A stretch of DNA of 46,654 bases. Source: Clostridium puniceum (lineage in GTDB: Bacteria; Bacillota; Clostridia; Clostridiales; Clostridiaceae). The notes beneath the pieces were generated by a model. The model saw only the letters and a list, made by a program, of their open reading frames with translations. It had not been told where the DNA came from and searched no databases. Below, piece by piece: positions 16,347 through 25,787 of this stretch. Position 1 is the stretch's first letter. Every line of letters starts with the position of its first letter. Position numbers and translations under genes: made by a program. The stretch covers positions 1-46,654 of the forward strand of contig NZ_LZZM01000185.1 in the NCBI RefSeq assembly GCF_002006345.1, in the 5' to 3' direction.

Positions 16347-16646
16347 ATGGAAGAAGTATTAATGGAGATAATAGCGAATGCTGGAAGTGCTAGAAGTAAA
16401 GCCATGGAATCTATAGTGAAAGTTAAAAATGGACATTCAGAATTAGCAAAAAATAGTATAGAAGAAGCAAATACTTTTTTAGAAAAGGCTTATAATGTTC
16501 AAACAAAGTTAATTCAAGATGAAGTAGCTGGAAATAAAACTGAATTAAATTTATTAATGGTTCATGCTCAAGATCATTTAATGAATGCTATGACTGTAAG
16601 AGATTTAGCAGAAGAAATTGTTGAAATCTATGAAAGGTTTAGTTAG
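16347..16646 (+). CDS. PTS IIA component, lactose/cellobiose family
   Basis: 99 aa from the ATG at 16347, chosen because GGGAGAG (16335-16341) lies just before it; an ATG at 16332 would overlap that site. All-helical IIA-Lac domain with the phosphorylation motif VHAQDHLMNAM; the first His of HAQDH is the expected phospho-acceptor. It receives phosphate from HPr and passes it to a IIB of the cellobiose/chitobiose type. No IIB or IIC of that family lies nearby, so it must serve a transporter elsewhere. Confidence 0.85.
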   Translation: MEEVLMEIIANAGSARSKAMESIVKVKNGHSELAKNSIEEANTFLEKAYNVQTKLIQDEVAGNKTELNLLMVHAQDHLMNAMTVRDLAEEIVEIYERFS

Positions 16647-16661
16647 ATTAAACTGGAAGGG

Positions 16662-17183
16662 TTGAAATGGTGTTATGAGATGAATAATACAGAGCATAGT
16701 GAGAGAGCAGCAAAAAGAAGAGAATATATACTAAGTCCAGTAGATGGAGAAGTAATTTCAGAGTCTAAAATAACAGATATGCTTTTTGGAAAGAAAGTGT
16801 TTGGAGAATATGTTTCTATTCATCCTAAAAGTAGTAAAGTATTATCTCCAGTTAACGGGATAGTTGATAAAATAGAAAAAGATGGACATTCTATTTTAAT
16901 AATTTCACATTTAGGAACAAAAATATGTTTATATGTAGGAGAAGATATTAATTTATTAGAAGGAAATTGTACAAAGATATTTGTCTCAGAAGGAGATAGG
17001 GTAAGAGAAGGAGAGGTGCTCCTTATATGTGATTTTGATGAAATGGAAAGGCTGGGATATGAAACTAAAGTTATTACTGCTGTAATAAATCAAGAAAATA
17101 TAATGGATATTATTACTTTATCACAGGAAAAAATAAAAGGAAAAGATAAAGCATTCGCTATTATTTTTTACCGTAGTTTGTAA
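16662..17183 (+). CDS. PTS IIA component, glucose (Crr) family
   Basis: About 167-173 aa. Single IIA-Glc domain: SPVDGEVISESKITDMLFGK, SPVNGIVDKIEKDGHSILII, and SHLGTKICLYVG holding the expected phospho-His. Both His residues of the active site are present (DGH and SHLG). GGAAGGG at 16655-16661 overlaps the spacing for the TTG at 16662, and the ATG at 16680 is rather far, so the start is uncertain. No IIBC partner is adjacent. The sucrose IIBC at 25788 has no IIA of its own and needs a IIA of this family, so this protein is a candidate donor. Confidence 0.82.
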   Translation: MKWCYEMNNTEHSERAAKRREYILSPVDGEVISESKITDMLFGKKVFGEYVSIHPKSSKVLSPVNGIVDKIEKDGHSILIISHLGTKICLYVGEDINLLEGNCTKIFVSEGDRVREGEVLLICDFDEMERLGYETKVITAVINQENIMDIITLSQEKIKGKDKAFAIIFYRSL

Positions 17184-17326
17184 TTAAAGAAGGGTATATT
17201 TGTTTCAAAAAAATTCTTGATGATTTTGTAAGTTAAATTAATATATTGAATAAAGAATAAGAGAATTTTATAGGAGAGATATTATATTGCTGATGAAAGG
17301 TTTTGGGATAATTAGAGAAAAAATAA

Positions 17327-17480
17327 TAAATAAAGAGTAACATACATAGGGGAATATGTAATGTTACTCTTTACTTTTTATATTTATGGGGTAAATATTT
17401 ATGAAAAACATTTTTATTAACACTGTAATTTTATTATAAATTATTATTGTGTCAGAATAATGACAAATTTAGATTATAAT
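17327..17480 (+). repeat. Direct repeat, left copy, including a terminator
   Basis: A block of about 150 bp (AAATAAAGAGTAAC...GTGTCAGAATAATG) that recurs at 19465-19612. Its first part is a terminator: AAAGAGTAACAT paired with ATGTTACTCTTT and a T-rich tail (about 17331-17380). The two copies flank the wall-binding protein gene. The remaining DNA up to 17763 is promoter and leader, with no gene seen. Confidence 0.75.
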
Positions 17481-17763
17481 AATTAGATTTTAAGTAGTAA
17501 ACAATAACCAGTGTATTTAAGTATATTTTTTAAGTTAAATTTAATATATTTTCCGCTTTTATATAAAATGCAATTAACAAATATTTGAGATAACGATATA
17601 TTTTAAATCCGAAAAGAGCAGAACTTCTGTTAATGTTAGAAAAAGGTACCACAATTGCTTATAATGTATGTATTATATAATACAAAAACCAAGGTTGTAA
17701 TTTTATGGCTAGATAGGTCAAAGTTTAAAAGAGAAATATATTCGATTTTTAGGAGGCGAAATT

Positions 17764-19416
17764 ATGATAAAAAGAATTAGTAAATTAAATGCATTATTGT
17801 TAACTGCTACTGCATTTGTATCAATAATACCTGCAACTTCAGCAAATGCCGCAACTAAGCTAGAAACTTTAACGGGTACTTTAGAATCAGTGCAAGCTTT
17901 CGATGGTGGGAAATATATATATGATGGTTATAAAGATAATAATCAAGATACATCAATTTATCTTTTTAATGGAACTAAAGATATTGAAATTAACAATGTT
18001 ACCTCATTAGAAGGTGCTATTAAATATGGAAAGAACGATTTAAGTTTCAATAATTCAAAAAAGACATTATTAAATTTATCAACTGGAAGCGTTGAAGATG
18101 AAACAATTCAAGATAAATATAATTTTATGAAAATTAAATTATCTTCTTCAGTTATAAAAAAAGTTAAAAGATATAAGGATTTAGACTTAGCTTCTTTTAA
18201 CGTAAATACAACTCAACTCAATTCAAATCAATTTGGTGATGTATGGTATGAATACTCAATTAATGACTCTAAGGTACAATATAAGGGGTATGTGTCTATA
18301 GATGGAACATATATTGATGCTAGCGAAACTGCAAATATAACTTTCTATGCTTCAAGTACAAAGAATACTTATACTTATAACAAAGTTACTTTTGATAAAA
18401 TGAAAGATACTAAAAAGGTTGATGGAATCACATATTCATTAAGAGAGGGGAATACTCTATTTGCAGACTCTGGCTATATATATAGAATAGTTGAAGTTAT
18501 ATCTGATAATTCAATTGAAGTAGCTTCAAGATTTATTCAAAAAATAAGTAAAACAAAAGGTAATACTGTAGATGGAGCTTATATTCCAAATTCAGTTGAA
18601 TCTTATGAAATATCAACATCTGATTATTCAACATTAACTAACTCAAAATCTCAAGTAAGACTTATTGATTCATCAATTTATGTAATAACAAATGAAGCAA
18701 ATCAATTAAGTATATCAAAATTTGATTTAACTAAGTCAAGGGATAATTCTGATAGTTCAAAAACTTCAGATAGAATTAGTAGAGTTAAGTTGGATGATAC
18801 TTATAATGATATTAAAAATGAAAATGCAACCGCTTATGATATAGATGTTAATGGGAATGTATGGATTTTATATAAGGGCTCAATAAGCAAGGTTGTAAAA
18901 GGTTCATTAAGTATTTTATATACTGTAGATAAATCAATGACTAATTTATCTGTTTACGATGATAATGATATAGTGACTTGGAATAAAGATAATGACATCT
19001 ACTCAGTAGTTAATGGAAAGGCTGGAAATGGTACAGATACAGGGAAAAATCCAGTTACGACTGGATGGGTTAGTTCAAATGGGGCATGGTCATACATTAA
19101 TGCAGATGGAAGTAAAGCTACTGGCTGGGTTAAAATTGGACCTACGTGGTACTTCTTAAATTCTAATGGAATAATGCAAACAGGTTGGATTAAAGATGGA
19201 TCTAGTTGGTATTACTTAAATACATCAGGTGCTATGCAAACAAGTTGGATTAAAGATGGTTCATCATGGTATTATTTAAAACCATCAGGTGATATGGCAA
19301 CAGGCTGGGTAAATGATGGTGGATTATGGTATTATTTAAACTCCTCTGGTGCAATGCTTTCAAATACTACTGTTGATGGATATAAATTAGGACCTAGTGG
19401 AGCTTGGATTAAGTAA
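17764..19416 (+). CDS. Secreted protein with five choline-binding-type wall repeats
   Basis: 550 aa. Signal peptide at 1-29 (LNALLLTATAFVSII, cleavage near SANAAT). Residues about 30-430 are a polar, beta-rich region without a recognised catalytic domain. From G434 there are five 20-residue repeats of the CW_binding_1 type (GWIKDGSSWYYLNTSGAMQT and variants) and a partial last one, which attach proteins to wall polymers. GGAGGCG ribosome site. Flanked on both sides by the same 150 bp block, which suggests an earlier tandem duplication. Confidence 0.82.
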   Translation: MIKRISKLNALLLTATAFVSIIPATSANAATKLETLTGTLESVQAFDGGKYIYDGYKDNNQDTSIYLFNGTKDIEINNVTSLEGAIKYGKNDLSFNNSKKTLLNLSTGSVEDETIQDKYNFMKIKLSSSVIKKVKRYKDLDLASFNVNTTQLNSNQFGDVWYEYSINDSKVQYKGYVSIDGTYIDASETANITFYASSTKNTYTYNKVTFDKMKDTKKVDGITYSLREGNTLFADSGYIYRIVEVISDNSIEVASRFIQKISKTKGNTVDGAYIPNSVESYEISTSDYSTLTNSKSQVRLIDSSIYVITNEANQLSISKFDLTKSRDNSDSSKTSDRISRVKLDDTYNDIKNENATAYDIDVNGNVWILYKGSISKVVKGSLSILYTVDKSMTNLSVYDDNDIVTWNKDNDIYSVVNGKAGNGTDTGKNPVTTGWVSSNGAWSYINADGSKATGWVKIGPTWYFLNSNGIMQTGWIKDGSSWYYLNTSGAMQTSWIKDGSSWYYLKPSGDMATGWVNDGGLWYYLNSSGAMLSNTTVDGYKLGPSGAWIK

Positions 19417-19464
19417 GAATAAAATAAAGAAATATTGATTAATACAAAGGATGTATAAGTCAAT

Positions 19465-19612
19465 TAAATAAAGAGTAGCACACATAGGGGAATATGTATG
19501 TTACTCTTTATTTTTTATATTTATGGGGTAAATATTTTATGAAAAAAAGATTTTACCAATCTTGTAATTTTATTATATTGTATTATTGTGTCAGAATAAT
19601 GGCAAATTTAAA
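19465..19612 (+). repeat. Direct repeat, right copy, including a terminator
   Basis: Matches 17327-17480 over its length with scattered differences. The terminator stem is AAAGAGTA...ATGTTACTCTTT with a T-rich tail and closes the wall-protein gene. Confidence 0.75.
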
Positions 19613-19660
19613 TTAATTATATAAGTTTAATATGGTAGATGTTTAAGAAAAATAAAAGTT

Positions 19661-19711
19661 ATTAGAGTGAAGACTACTTAATTAAATTTAGCAAGTACTA
19701 TTCACTCTAAT
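19661..19711 (-). terminator. Terminator of the minus-strand gene at 19725
   Basis: 11 bp stem ATTAGAGTGAA/TTCACTCTAAT with a 29-base loop; the minus strand continues AACTTTTATTTTTC. Confidence 0.55.
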
Positions 19712-19724
19712 ATTTACTAAATAA

Positions 19725-20033
19725 TCATTTAGTAATAGCAACTTCTCCATTACCAATTACGGCAATGAGATCTCCATTTCTAATAGTACCTAAGTTTATA
19801 ATTTCATTTAGATTATCAAATTTCTTATAGAATTTCTGATTACCGACAGAATCAATTATTAGCAAAGTTGTAGGAGGGTTTATTACAAGTTTTGCAGTAG
19901 CATTAAATTCCTGTGGAGTTGAAATATTATATATTCCTTGTTTATAAGTATCAGACACAAAAATTGCTTTTGGAATTTCTGTAAGAGCAATTGTAGATAT
20001 TAAGAAAACTATTATAAAAATTTTAAATTTCAT
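19725..20033 (-). CDS. Small secreted or membrane-anchored protein, about 102 aa
   Basis: Starts MKFKIFIIVFLISTIALTEI, a signal peptide or anchor. The rest is beta-rich (LVINPPTTLLIIDSVGNQKF, then LGTIRNGDLIAVIGNGEVAI). GAGGTG is well spaced for the ATG ending at 20033, less so for the one at 20042. No domain recognised. It lies between a wall-binding protein and a pectate lyase, both extracellular. Confidence 0.6.
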   Translation of the reverse strand: MKFKIFIIVFLISTIALTEIPKAIFVSDTYKQGIYNISTPQEFNATAKLVINPPTTLLIIDSVGNQKFYKKFDNLNEIINLGTIRNGDLIAVIGNGEVAITK

Positions 20034-20177
20034 CTCATACACCTCACTATATTATATTTTGTGTGGTTTTGATGAAAATATACATTAGATTAATATAACA
20101 GTACCATTGAGAATCAAGAAGATTTATTTAAAAGAAAATATTGAAAAGAAATTCATAAGAAGCTTTTGAACGAACAT

Positions 20178-20211
20178 AAAGAAAGAATTACAAAAATACA
20201 ATTCTTTCTTT
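20178..20211 (-). terminator. Terminator of the pectate lyase gene
   Basis: 12 bp stem AAAGAAAGAATT/AATTCTTTCTTT with a 10-base loop, right after the stop codon on the minus strand. Confidence 0.65.
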
Positions 20212-20227
20212 AGGCTATAAATTATGT

Positions 20228-21613
20228 CTAACGATTTTCATATGCTCCTAAATCTGGTGCTGCCCCTAAATAAGGTATTCCTACATCTACCCCTTTATCA
20301 ATTAAATCACTAGAATTAACTAATTTGGCAAAGCCATTGTTTGGTAAGCTTCCATCTGAATTTCTTGGAGTTTTAGCTAAATTTTCAGTTAAACCAACAA
20401 AATCAGCCGCATTTGGAGTAATTTTTAAATTCCAAGTATTATTTTTTTCAACAGAACCAGTAGCAATTTCATGATCTAATGAACCACGTACAGCAAAAGA
20501 TACATTATTGTCAAATTCCATGTTTGAAGCATCTTCAAACATATAATTATAACCATTTCCAAAAGAAACACAATTTTGAATAATTACGCCACCTTTATGA
20601 CTATTTTGATCAAATCCTTTTTTAGATCTAAAATAGTTATCAAAGGCAACACAATTTTTAACAACATGTACACCTTTTGAACTGCCACCAGTACCATTTC
20701 CACCTAGTTTGAATCCATTTCCATTTCCTTGATATGAACTCATTTTTTTGCCCATTTTTTGTTGATATATTGCATCAAAATCTGTTTTGTCACCATTATG
20801 CCATGTCCAACAGTTAGTTATTTCAACAGGCCAATCTGTTTCGTATAAATCCCAACCATCATCTGAATTTCTCCAAGAACGACAATTTATAAACTTGTTG
20901 CCTTTTCCGTTGTGCATTTTACATGAAAATCCATCTGCATCACCACCAGCATTATCAAAATCAAAATTAAGATAAGAATCACAGTTTATTATCTCATTAT
21001 TAGCACAAAGAGTTCCGTTTGGATTAACAGTTTCATGTGCAAAACCAAGTTGTATTCCAGAATCACCATTATTATGTGTTACACAATTTTCAATCTTATT
21101 GTTGTTACCTTCAATTTTTATTGCATTATCTCCTGCATATTGTATTTCTAAACCTTTCAGGTGCCAATAATTTCCTGTTAGATAAAAACCTCTTGATGCA
21201 GCAGCATAAGGTTGAAGCGAAAAATCAATAACTGGTTTTTCATCTGGGTAAGCAAATATATTGATTTGATTTGTTGAACTTCCTGATTTAACAAGATTAA
21301 TTGTTGATGAATATTTATGTATACCACCTCTTAAATAAATTGTCTTGCCTGGTTGCACAACTGATACTGCATAATTTAAAGTTTTAAATGGTGCTTCCTT
21401 AGTACCTTTATTAGAATCATTTCCATCATTTGATACATAAATATCATATGGTAATTCTTGAACAGCTGCTTGTGGTGTTATTTTTGTGTCTACAATAGCA
21501 GGCTTTTCTTTCGCCATAACCATATTAAATTGTGTTGGTATTGTTGTAGTGACCGTTGCTAATAAAATAGCAGATCCCATAACTAAACTTTTAACTTTTA
21601 AACGATTTAACAT
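20228..21613 (-). CDS. Secreted pectate lyase, PL9 family
   Basis: 461 aa with a signal peptide (VKSLVMGSAILLATVTTTIP, cleavage near VMAKE). The mature part begins YDIYVSNDGNDSNKGTKEAP, the usual entry to a right-handed parallel beta-helix, and contains the PL9 stretch GGDADGFSCKMHNGKGNKF followed by CRSWRNSDDGWDLYE. PL9 enzymes cut polygalacturonate by beta-elimination with calcium. It ends YLGAAPDLGAYE, typical of the family. AGGAGG ribosome site. Likely role: breakdown of plant-wall pectin outside the cell. It is monocistronic, with its own terminator. Confidence 0.88.
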   Translation of the reverse strand: MLNRLKVKSLVMGSAILLATVTTTIPTQFNMVMAKEKPAIVDTKITPQAAVQELPYDIYVSNDGNDSNKGTKEAPFKTLNYAVSVVQPGKTIYLRGGIHKYSSTINLVKSGSSTNQINIFAYPDEKPVIDFSLQPYAAASRGFYLTGNYWHLKGLEIQYAGDNAIKIEGNNNKIENCVTHNNGDSGIQLGFAHETVNPNGTLCANNEIINCDSYLNFDFDNAGGDADGFSCKMHNGKGNKFINCRSWRNSDDGWDLYETDWPVEITNCWTWHNGDKTDFDAIYQQKMGKKMSSYQGNGNGFKLGGNGTGGSSKGVHVVKNCVAFDNYFRSKKGFDQNSHKGGVIIQNCVSFGNGYNYMFEDASNMEFDNNVSFAVRGSLDHEIATGSVEKNNTWNLKITPNAADFVGLTENLAKTPRNSDGSLPNNGFAKLVNSSDLIDKGVDVGIPYLGAAPDLGAYENR

Positions 21614-22203
21614 TATTAGTCCTCCTACTTAAATAATTTAATATATAAGCTCTAATTAATAAAATTCATAGTTTGCAAAATTAACTTGTTTAGATTGTTC
21701 GAAATATATAATAAATTTAAATGAATAAACTTTTAGAACATACATATTTTTTAATTATTAAAAATTTTTAACTTTATATAAATATTCACATAATACATAA
21801 ATTAAATAAATAACTAATCCTTTAAATATGGACAATAGTACATCAAAAGATAAAAAATAGATATTTGATAGTTTATTACTTAAAACATACTTTTTGTGAC
21901 AATAATATTGAATGTCACACCAATATATGGTATATTTTTATGATGCCAACATATATTATAAAACACATTAAGACAAAATATATTTTCCTTGAGTGGAATA
22001 TAATATAAAAGTTAAAGCTTAGTTACTTATATTAATTAATAGTTGTAGCTTTTGTTATTAAAAGTATTCAGAAAAGTATCAAAAATAAATTATTAATGGT
22101 TGATTATATATGATTTTAGATCCTTTCGTAGAATTATGAAAATGTGTGCATGTATTTCCCAAATCGTAGATTACTACAGGCAAGAAGGGTTTAACTAAAA
22201 CGG
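21614..22203. other. 590 bp intergenic region without genes
   Basis: Very AT-rich. Contains the pectate lyase promoter on the minus strand and, at about 22008-22060, a degenerate relative of the hairpin at 8928-8968 (AAAAGTTAAAGCTTAGTTA...GTTGTAGCTTTT), probably the terminator of the flippase gene or a dispersed repeat. No RNA gene recognised. Confidence 0.4.
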
Positions 22204-23685
22204 TTAAGCCACATTTGATTTATTATTAAATATCTTTACTTTCTCAAATACTACATATAGTAACTCAAAGAATATCTTATCCTTTGTTACTACAAGTATT
22301 ACTAAATAAACGCCACAACATACAATTACATCAAGTACACATGATAATATTATGCCTGATACAAATTTATTTATAAAAAAGATTATAGGAATAAATATTA
22401 AGGAGTAATATAAATATTTTAAATTTTCAAAGGCAAATAATTGTATATCGAGCTTAAGTTCCTTTTTTACTAATCTGTATTCCATTGCTATGACCACTAA
22501 ATTTACAATTAGAGTTGTTCCAATTACTGTAGTTGGTGTAAATATATTAGTAATAACTAAAAGTGTATTTAATATTAAATTTAATATGCCTCCAATTAAA
22601 ACTAATTTAGCATCTGCTTTTTCTTTCCCGAAAATATAAAGTATTTGATCTGCAATAATACGGTCAATTCCAATTGTTATCATATATATTGAAAATACCA
22701 TTAATATTGGTACTGCAGCAAGAAATTTATTTTCACCATTTCCCATTATTAGAATAACTTGTTTGGAAATTCCAAAGAGCCCTATTGATGCTGGAAATAA
22801 TAATAAAAAGTATACTTTAATTATTTTATTAAGTAATTTTAAATAAACTTCTTTTGAATGATTTTCTAAGTAATTAGAAAGTCTAGCCATAGAAACTTGA
22901 ACTATTGTAAACATTAAAATATCTATCATTGACATTATTTTTTGCGCTACAGAATAATATCCTGCCTCGGTTGAACCTATATTACTATTTATCATGTTTT
23001 TATCAAGCCAGGTATATAAAATATATGTGTTAGCAAGTACCACTACTGAAAACATGGGTTTTAGATGTTTTTTTAATTGTAAGTCTGAGAAATCAAATTG
23101 TATTTTCTTTTTGATATATATAAAACTTGATATATTATTGATAAAATTTATTCCACAAGTAAGATATATGTAAAATAGAAAATCTTCTTGTGTTTTTACA
23201 AAGCATATTGTTAGAATATTATATATTATTTTAACTATCGTAGTTTTTATCGCTATAAAATCATAATTTTCTAAAGCCTCATTAATCCATTCAACATTAA
23301 ACATATTGAAAACTATGTTTAATCCCATAACCATACATGTATAGAAATATCCATAATTTCTACGCAATGTAATTAGAAAAAGTACGTATAAAACTGAAAT
23401 TATAGTTGTAGTAACTATAGTAATTACAAATAAACTAGTAATTGTTTGCTTTAATTTTTTTTTATCATCTCGTACCCGGCTTACTTCTCTTAATCCATAT
23501 TGATAAATTCCAAAGCTTGCAAAAATCATAAAAATTGCAGTATAGTTTTCACCTATAGTTATATATCCATTTAAGTTAGGTTGGATTGCATTAAGTACGA
23601 AAGGCATTACTATTATTGGTAAAATTATATTAGATATATTTAATACTGCTTTGAAAACAGCATTTTTTGATATAGATTTAGACAT
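22204..23685 (-). CDS. Polysaccharide flippase (Wzx/MOP superfamily)
   Basis: 493 aa with about 12-14 hydrophobic helices. The N-terminus (NAVFKAVLNISNIILPIIVM) and the NEWINEALENYDFIA-like segment (about residue 128-140) are typical of oligosaccharide-lipid flippases for capsule or exopolysaccharide. Such proteins move undecaprenyl-linked repeat units across the membrane. AAGGAGG ribosome site. No glycosyltransferases lie around it, so it is an isolated member. Confidence 0.8.
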   Translation of the reverse strand: MSKSISKNAVFKAVLNISNIILPIIVMPFVLNAIQPNLNGYITIGENYTAIFMIFASFGIYQYGLREVSRVRDDKKKLKQTITSLFVITIVTTTIISVLYVLFLITLRRNYGYFYTCMVMGLNIVFNMFNVEWINEALENYDFIAIKTTIVKIIYNILTICFVKTQEDFLFYIYLTCGINFINNISSFIYIKKKIQFDFSDLQLKKHLKPMFSVVVLANTYILYTWLDKNMINSNIGSTEAGYYSVAQKIMSMIDILMFTIVQVSMARLSNYLENHSKEVYLKLLNKIIKVYFLLLFPASIGLFGISKQVILIMGNGENKFLAAVPILMVFSIYMITIGIDRIIADQILYIFGKEKADAKLVLIGGILNLILNTLLVITNIFTPTTVIGTTLIVNLVVIAMEYRLVKKELKLDIQLFAFENLKYLYYSLIFIPIIFFINKFVSGIILSCVLDVIVCCGVYLVILVVTKDKIFFELLYVVFEKVKIFNNKSNVA

Positions 23686-23859
23686 AAGTACCTCCTTATC
23701 ACATAATGTATTTTTAAGGTTGCAATATTATGGTAATATAGTAATTGAACTGTTTCAATTGATATATATAAATATCTAATATACTTGAAAAGTATAAAAT
23801 ATTGAGTTGAATATAATTCAACTTACTTGATTATCATTAGAGGATAATAATATGGAGTG

Positions 23860-24726
23860 ATGAAATTGAATAAAGAGCTAGAAGAATTTAAAGAAATAGA
23901 TGAAAAGGTCAAGAGCAAATTAAACTATATTAAAGCAAATATTGATATTATGTCCAATAATATTAATGAGGTAAAAGCATTAAAAAATGATATATATGAA
24001 AAAACTTCTAAAGTTTTTATGTACAATTTAAAAAAATTAATTCAATTAGAGTCAACACAAAAGAACTTAGCTAATAAAATTGGTATATCAGAGGATCTGC
24101 TTTCTAAGTATAAATCAGGAGATGCTTTTCCATCCATAGAAACATTACTATATATTTGTGAAGTATATAATATACGAATTGAAAAGCTTATTTCAATTCC
24201 ATTAACTATGGGAGATGTTGAGAATTTAGAAAATAATAATGAGCTTGAATTTAATATATTTGAAGAGAAATATTATGTTTATTTTCTAGTGACTAACATA
24301 GCTAAAGAAGGAAGTTTACATGAAGGGATTTTCGAAATTAAAAGCGGTAATGTAAGTTTTAAGATTTGTTCTAATGATAAGGTTATTAAAAATTTTTTAG
24401 GTCAGTATACTATTTCTAATAAAATTATATTTTTCAATTTACAGAGTTCAAATGATGGAATTACATATATGAATATGATTAAACCTAATGTAAATAAAAA
24501 TAAATATGTTGGTGGGTTAGCTATGATGATGCTTCCTTCCGATGCAAATAGCAAGCCATGTGTTCAAAAGATTTTGTTTAGCAAAATTAAGCTTGATAGA
24601 GATGTATATTACAATGATTTAAAGGAAATTTTAAGTTTTTCTATAGAAGGAGCAAGCTTAGGGCATGTTAAAATATCTCAATGGGAAGATGAAGCAGCTT
24701 ATAATTTTATATTAAAAATTCTTTAG
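23860..24726 (+). CDS. XRE-type HTH protein with N-terminal coiled coil
   Basis: 288 aa from the ATG at 23860 (a GTG one codon earlier is possible). Residues 1-50 are charged and heptad-like (coiled coil). An HTH_3 domain follows (TQKNLANKIGISEDLLSKYK, about 68-88). The C-terminal 170 residues are a beta-rich region of unknown type. A dimeric DNA-binding regulator with a sensor part is likely. Divergent from the flippase gene; targets unknown. Confidence 0.65.
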   Translation: MKLNKELEEFKEIDEKVKSKLNYIKANIDIMSNNINEVKALKNDIYEKTSKVFMYNLKKLIQLESTQKNLANKIGISEDLLSKYKSGDAFPSIETLLYICEVYNIRIEKLISIPLTMGDVENLENNNELEFNIFEEKYYVYFLVTNIAKEGSLHEGIFEIKSGNVSFKICSNDKVIKNFLGQYTISNKIIFFNLQSSNDGITYMNMIKPNVNKNKYVGGLAMMMLPSDANSKPCVQKILFSKIKLDRDVYYNDLKEILSFSIEGASLGHVKISQWEDEAAYNFILKIL

Positions 24727-24737
24727 GTTATTAGAGA

Positions 24738-24758
24738 ATCACATGAAATCGATGTGAT
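24738..24758 (+). terminator. Short hairpin after the XRE gene
   Basis: ATCACAT/ATGTGAT with a 7-base loop and only a short T stretch. Weak. Confidence 0.35.
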
Positions 24759-24882
24759 ATTTCACAAAAATATAAAAACTAAATACTTTTTATTTGGTTG
24801 AAGAGGTATAATATACTTGATATTATTAGTAAATAATTTAAAATATTAATATAAAGACCAAGGTGAAGAGAGGTGTAGAAAT

Positions 24883-25356
24883 ATGGAGGTTGTTTTAGAA
24901 CAATTTATCCCATCAGACAGACCTAAGAGGATTAGTAATATTCTTAAAAATATATCAATTCTTTTTGGTGTACTTACATTAATGATGATATTTGGATCAA
25001 TTATAATTGGAATAGCACTTGGAATAGTAGCTGTGCTATTTTTTTTAGGAAGCTATGTTATGTATGTTGATTATGAATATGAATTATATAATGGTGACAT
25101 TACTGTAACAAAGGTTTATAATGCAAGCAGAAGAAAAGTTGCGCAAAAGATTAATAGAGATGATGTTAGAAGAGTATATTCTACTCAAAAGAAAGATGTG
25201 CTTAAGAATGGTGTAGCAGCATATTACAATACTAATCTAAATGGATTAAACATTTATACCTTTGAATTAAATAATAATAAAGTAGTCCAATTAGCATTAA
25301 ATGAGGAAATGGAAAAGATAGTTAAAATAATTTATGTTCAAAAAATGACATATTAA
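24883..25356 (+). CDS. Small membrane protein with a PH-like C-terminus (DUF6106-like)
   Basis: 157 aa. Two close hydrophobic helices at about residues 25-62 (ISILFGVLTLMMIFGSIIIG, then VAVLFFLGSYVMYV) are followed by a soluble beta-rich part (DYEYELYNGDITVTKVYNAS). This plan resembles clostridial DUF6106 proteins. GAGAGGTG ribosome site. Function unknown; followed by two terminator-like hairpins. Confidence 0.6.
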   Translation: MEVVLEQFIPSDRPKRISNILKNISILFGVLTLMMIFGSIIIGIALGIVAVLFFLGSYVMYVDYEYELYNGDITVTKVYNASRRKVAQKINRDDVRRVYSTQKKDVLKNGVAAYYNTNLNGLNIYTFELNNNKVVQLALNEEMEKIVKIIYVQKMTY

Positions 25357-25377
25357 TAGAATTATATATTTAAGAAG

Positions 25378-25434
25378 TAAAGTGTGGTCTTTTAGTTATA
25401 ATATGAACTGTAAAGATTACGCTTTATTTTTTTG
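25378..25434 (+). terminator. Terminator after the membrane protein gene
   Basis: 15 bp stem (25378-25392 with 25412-25426) using several G-U pairs, then seven T. A second hairpin with a T-run follows at 25456-25493. Confidence 0.65.
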
Positions 25435-25503
25435 GTAAATATCGTGCATTTAATGTCACAAGTTAGTTTAAACTGATAATGTGATATTTTTTTCATTTAT
25501 TTT

Positions 25504-25542
25504 GTTCCATATAAATTTATGAAAAAATATGGAACTGATACC
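25504..25542. promoter_or_regulatory. Inverted and repeated ATATGGAAC elements upstream of scrA
   Basis: GTTCCATAT (25504-25512) and ATATGGAAC (25527-25535) form an inverted repeat. The second continues as ATATGGAACTGATACC and is echoed in the scrA promoter at 25720-25739; a further ATATGGAAC lies before scrR (27294-27302). Candidate upstream regulator site; role inferred. Confidence 0.4.
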
Positions 25543-25707
25543 TGGGACAAAAAATAAAGTGGGTTTGAAAAAATTAAATAAGAAAATAGATAAAATCATA
25601 TAGTGGAATAAATGCATATAAAGCACTTAAATACAAGGAAATAATAAGATTTTGTAGAATAAAAAAGTCAAAATAGAAAAAATAATTTATAAGTTAAAAA
25701 AATAAGC

Positions 25708-25758
25708 TTGACACATAATATATGGAACTGGTATCATATAATCATGAAAACGGTTTGA
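25708..25758 (+). promoter_or_regulatory. scrA promoter with a LacI-type operator candidate
   Basis: TTGACA (25708-25713) and TATCAT (25732-25737, 18 bp spacer). The imperfect palindrome ATATGGAACTGGTATCATAT (25720-25739) overlaps the spacer and -10. TGAAAACGGTTTGA (25745-25758), with a central CG, has the look of a LacI-family operator and lies just downstream. Repression by ScrR in the absence of sucrose is the simple reading. Confidence 0.55.
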
Positions 25759-25787
25759 GATGTTAATCGAAAATTAGGAGGTAAATT

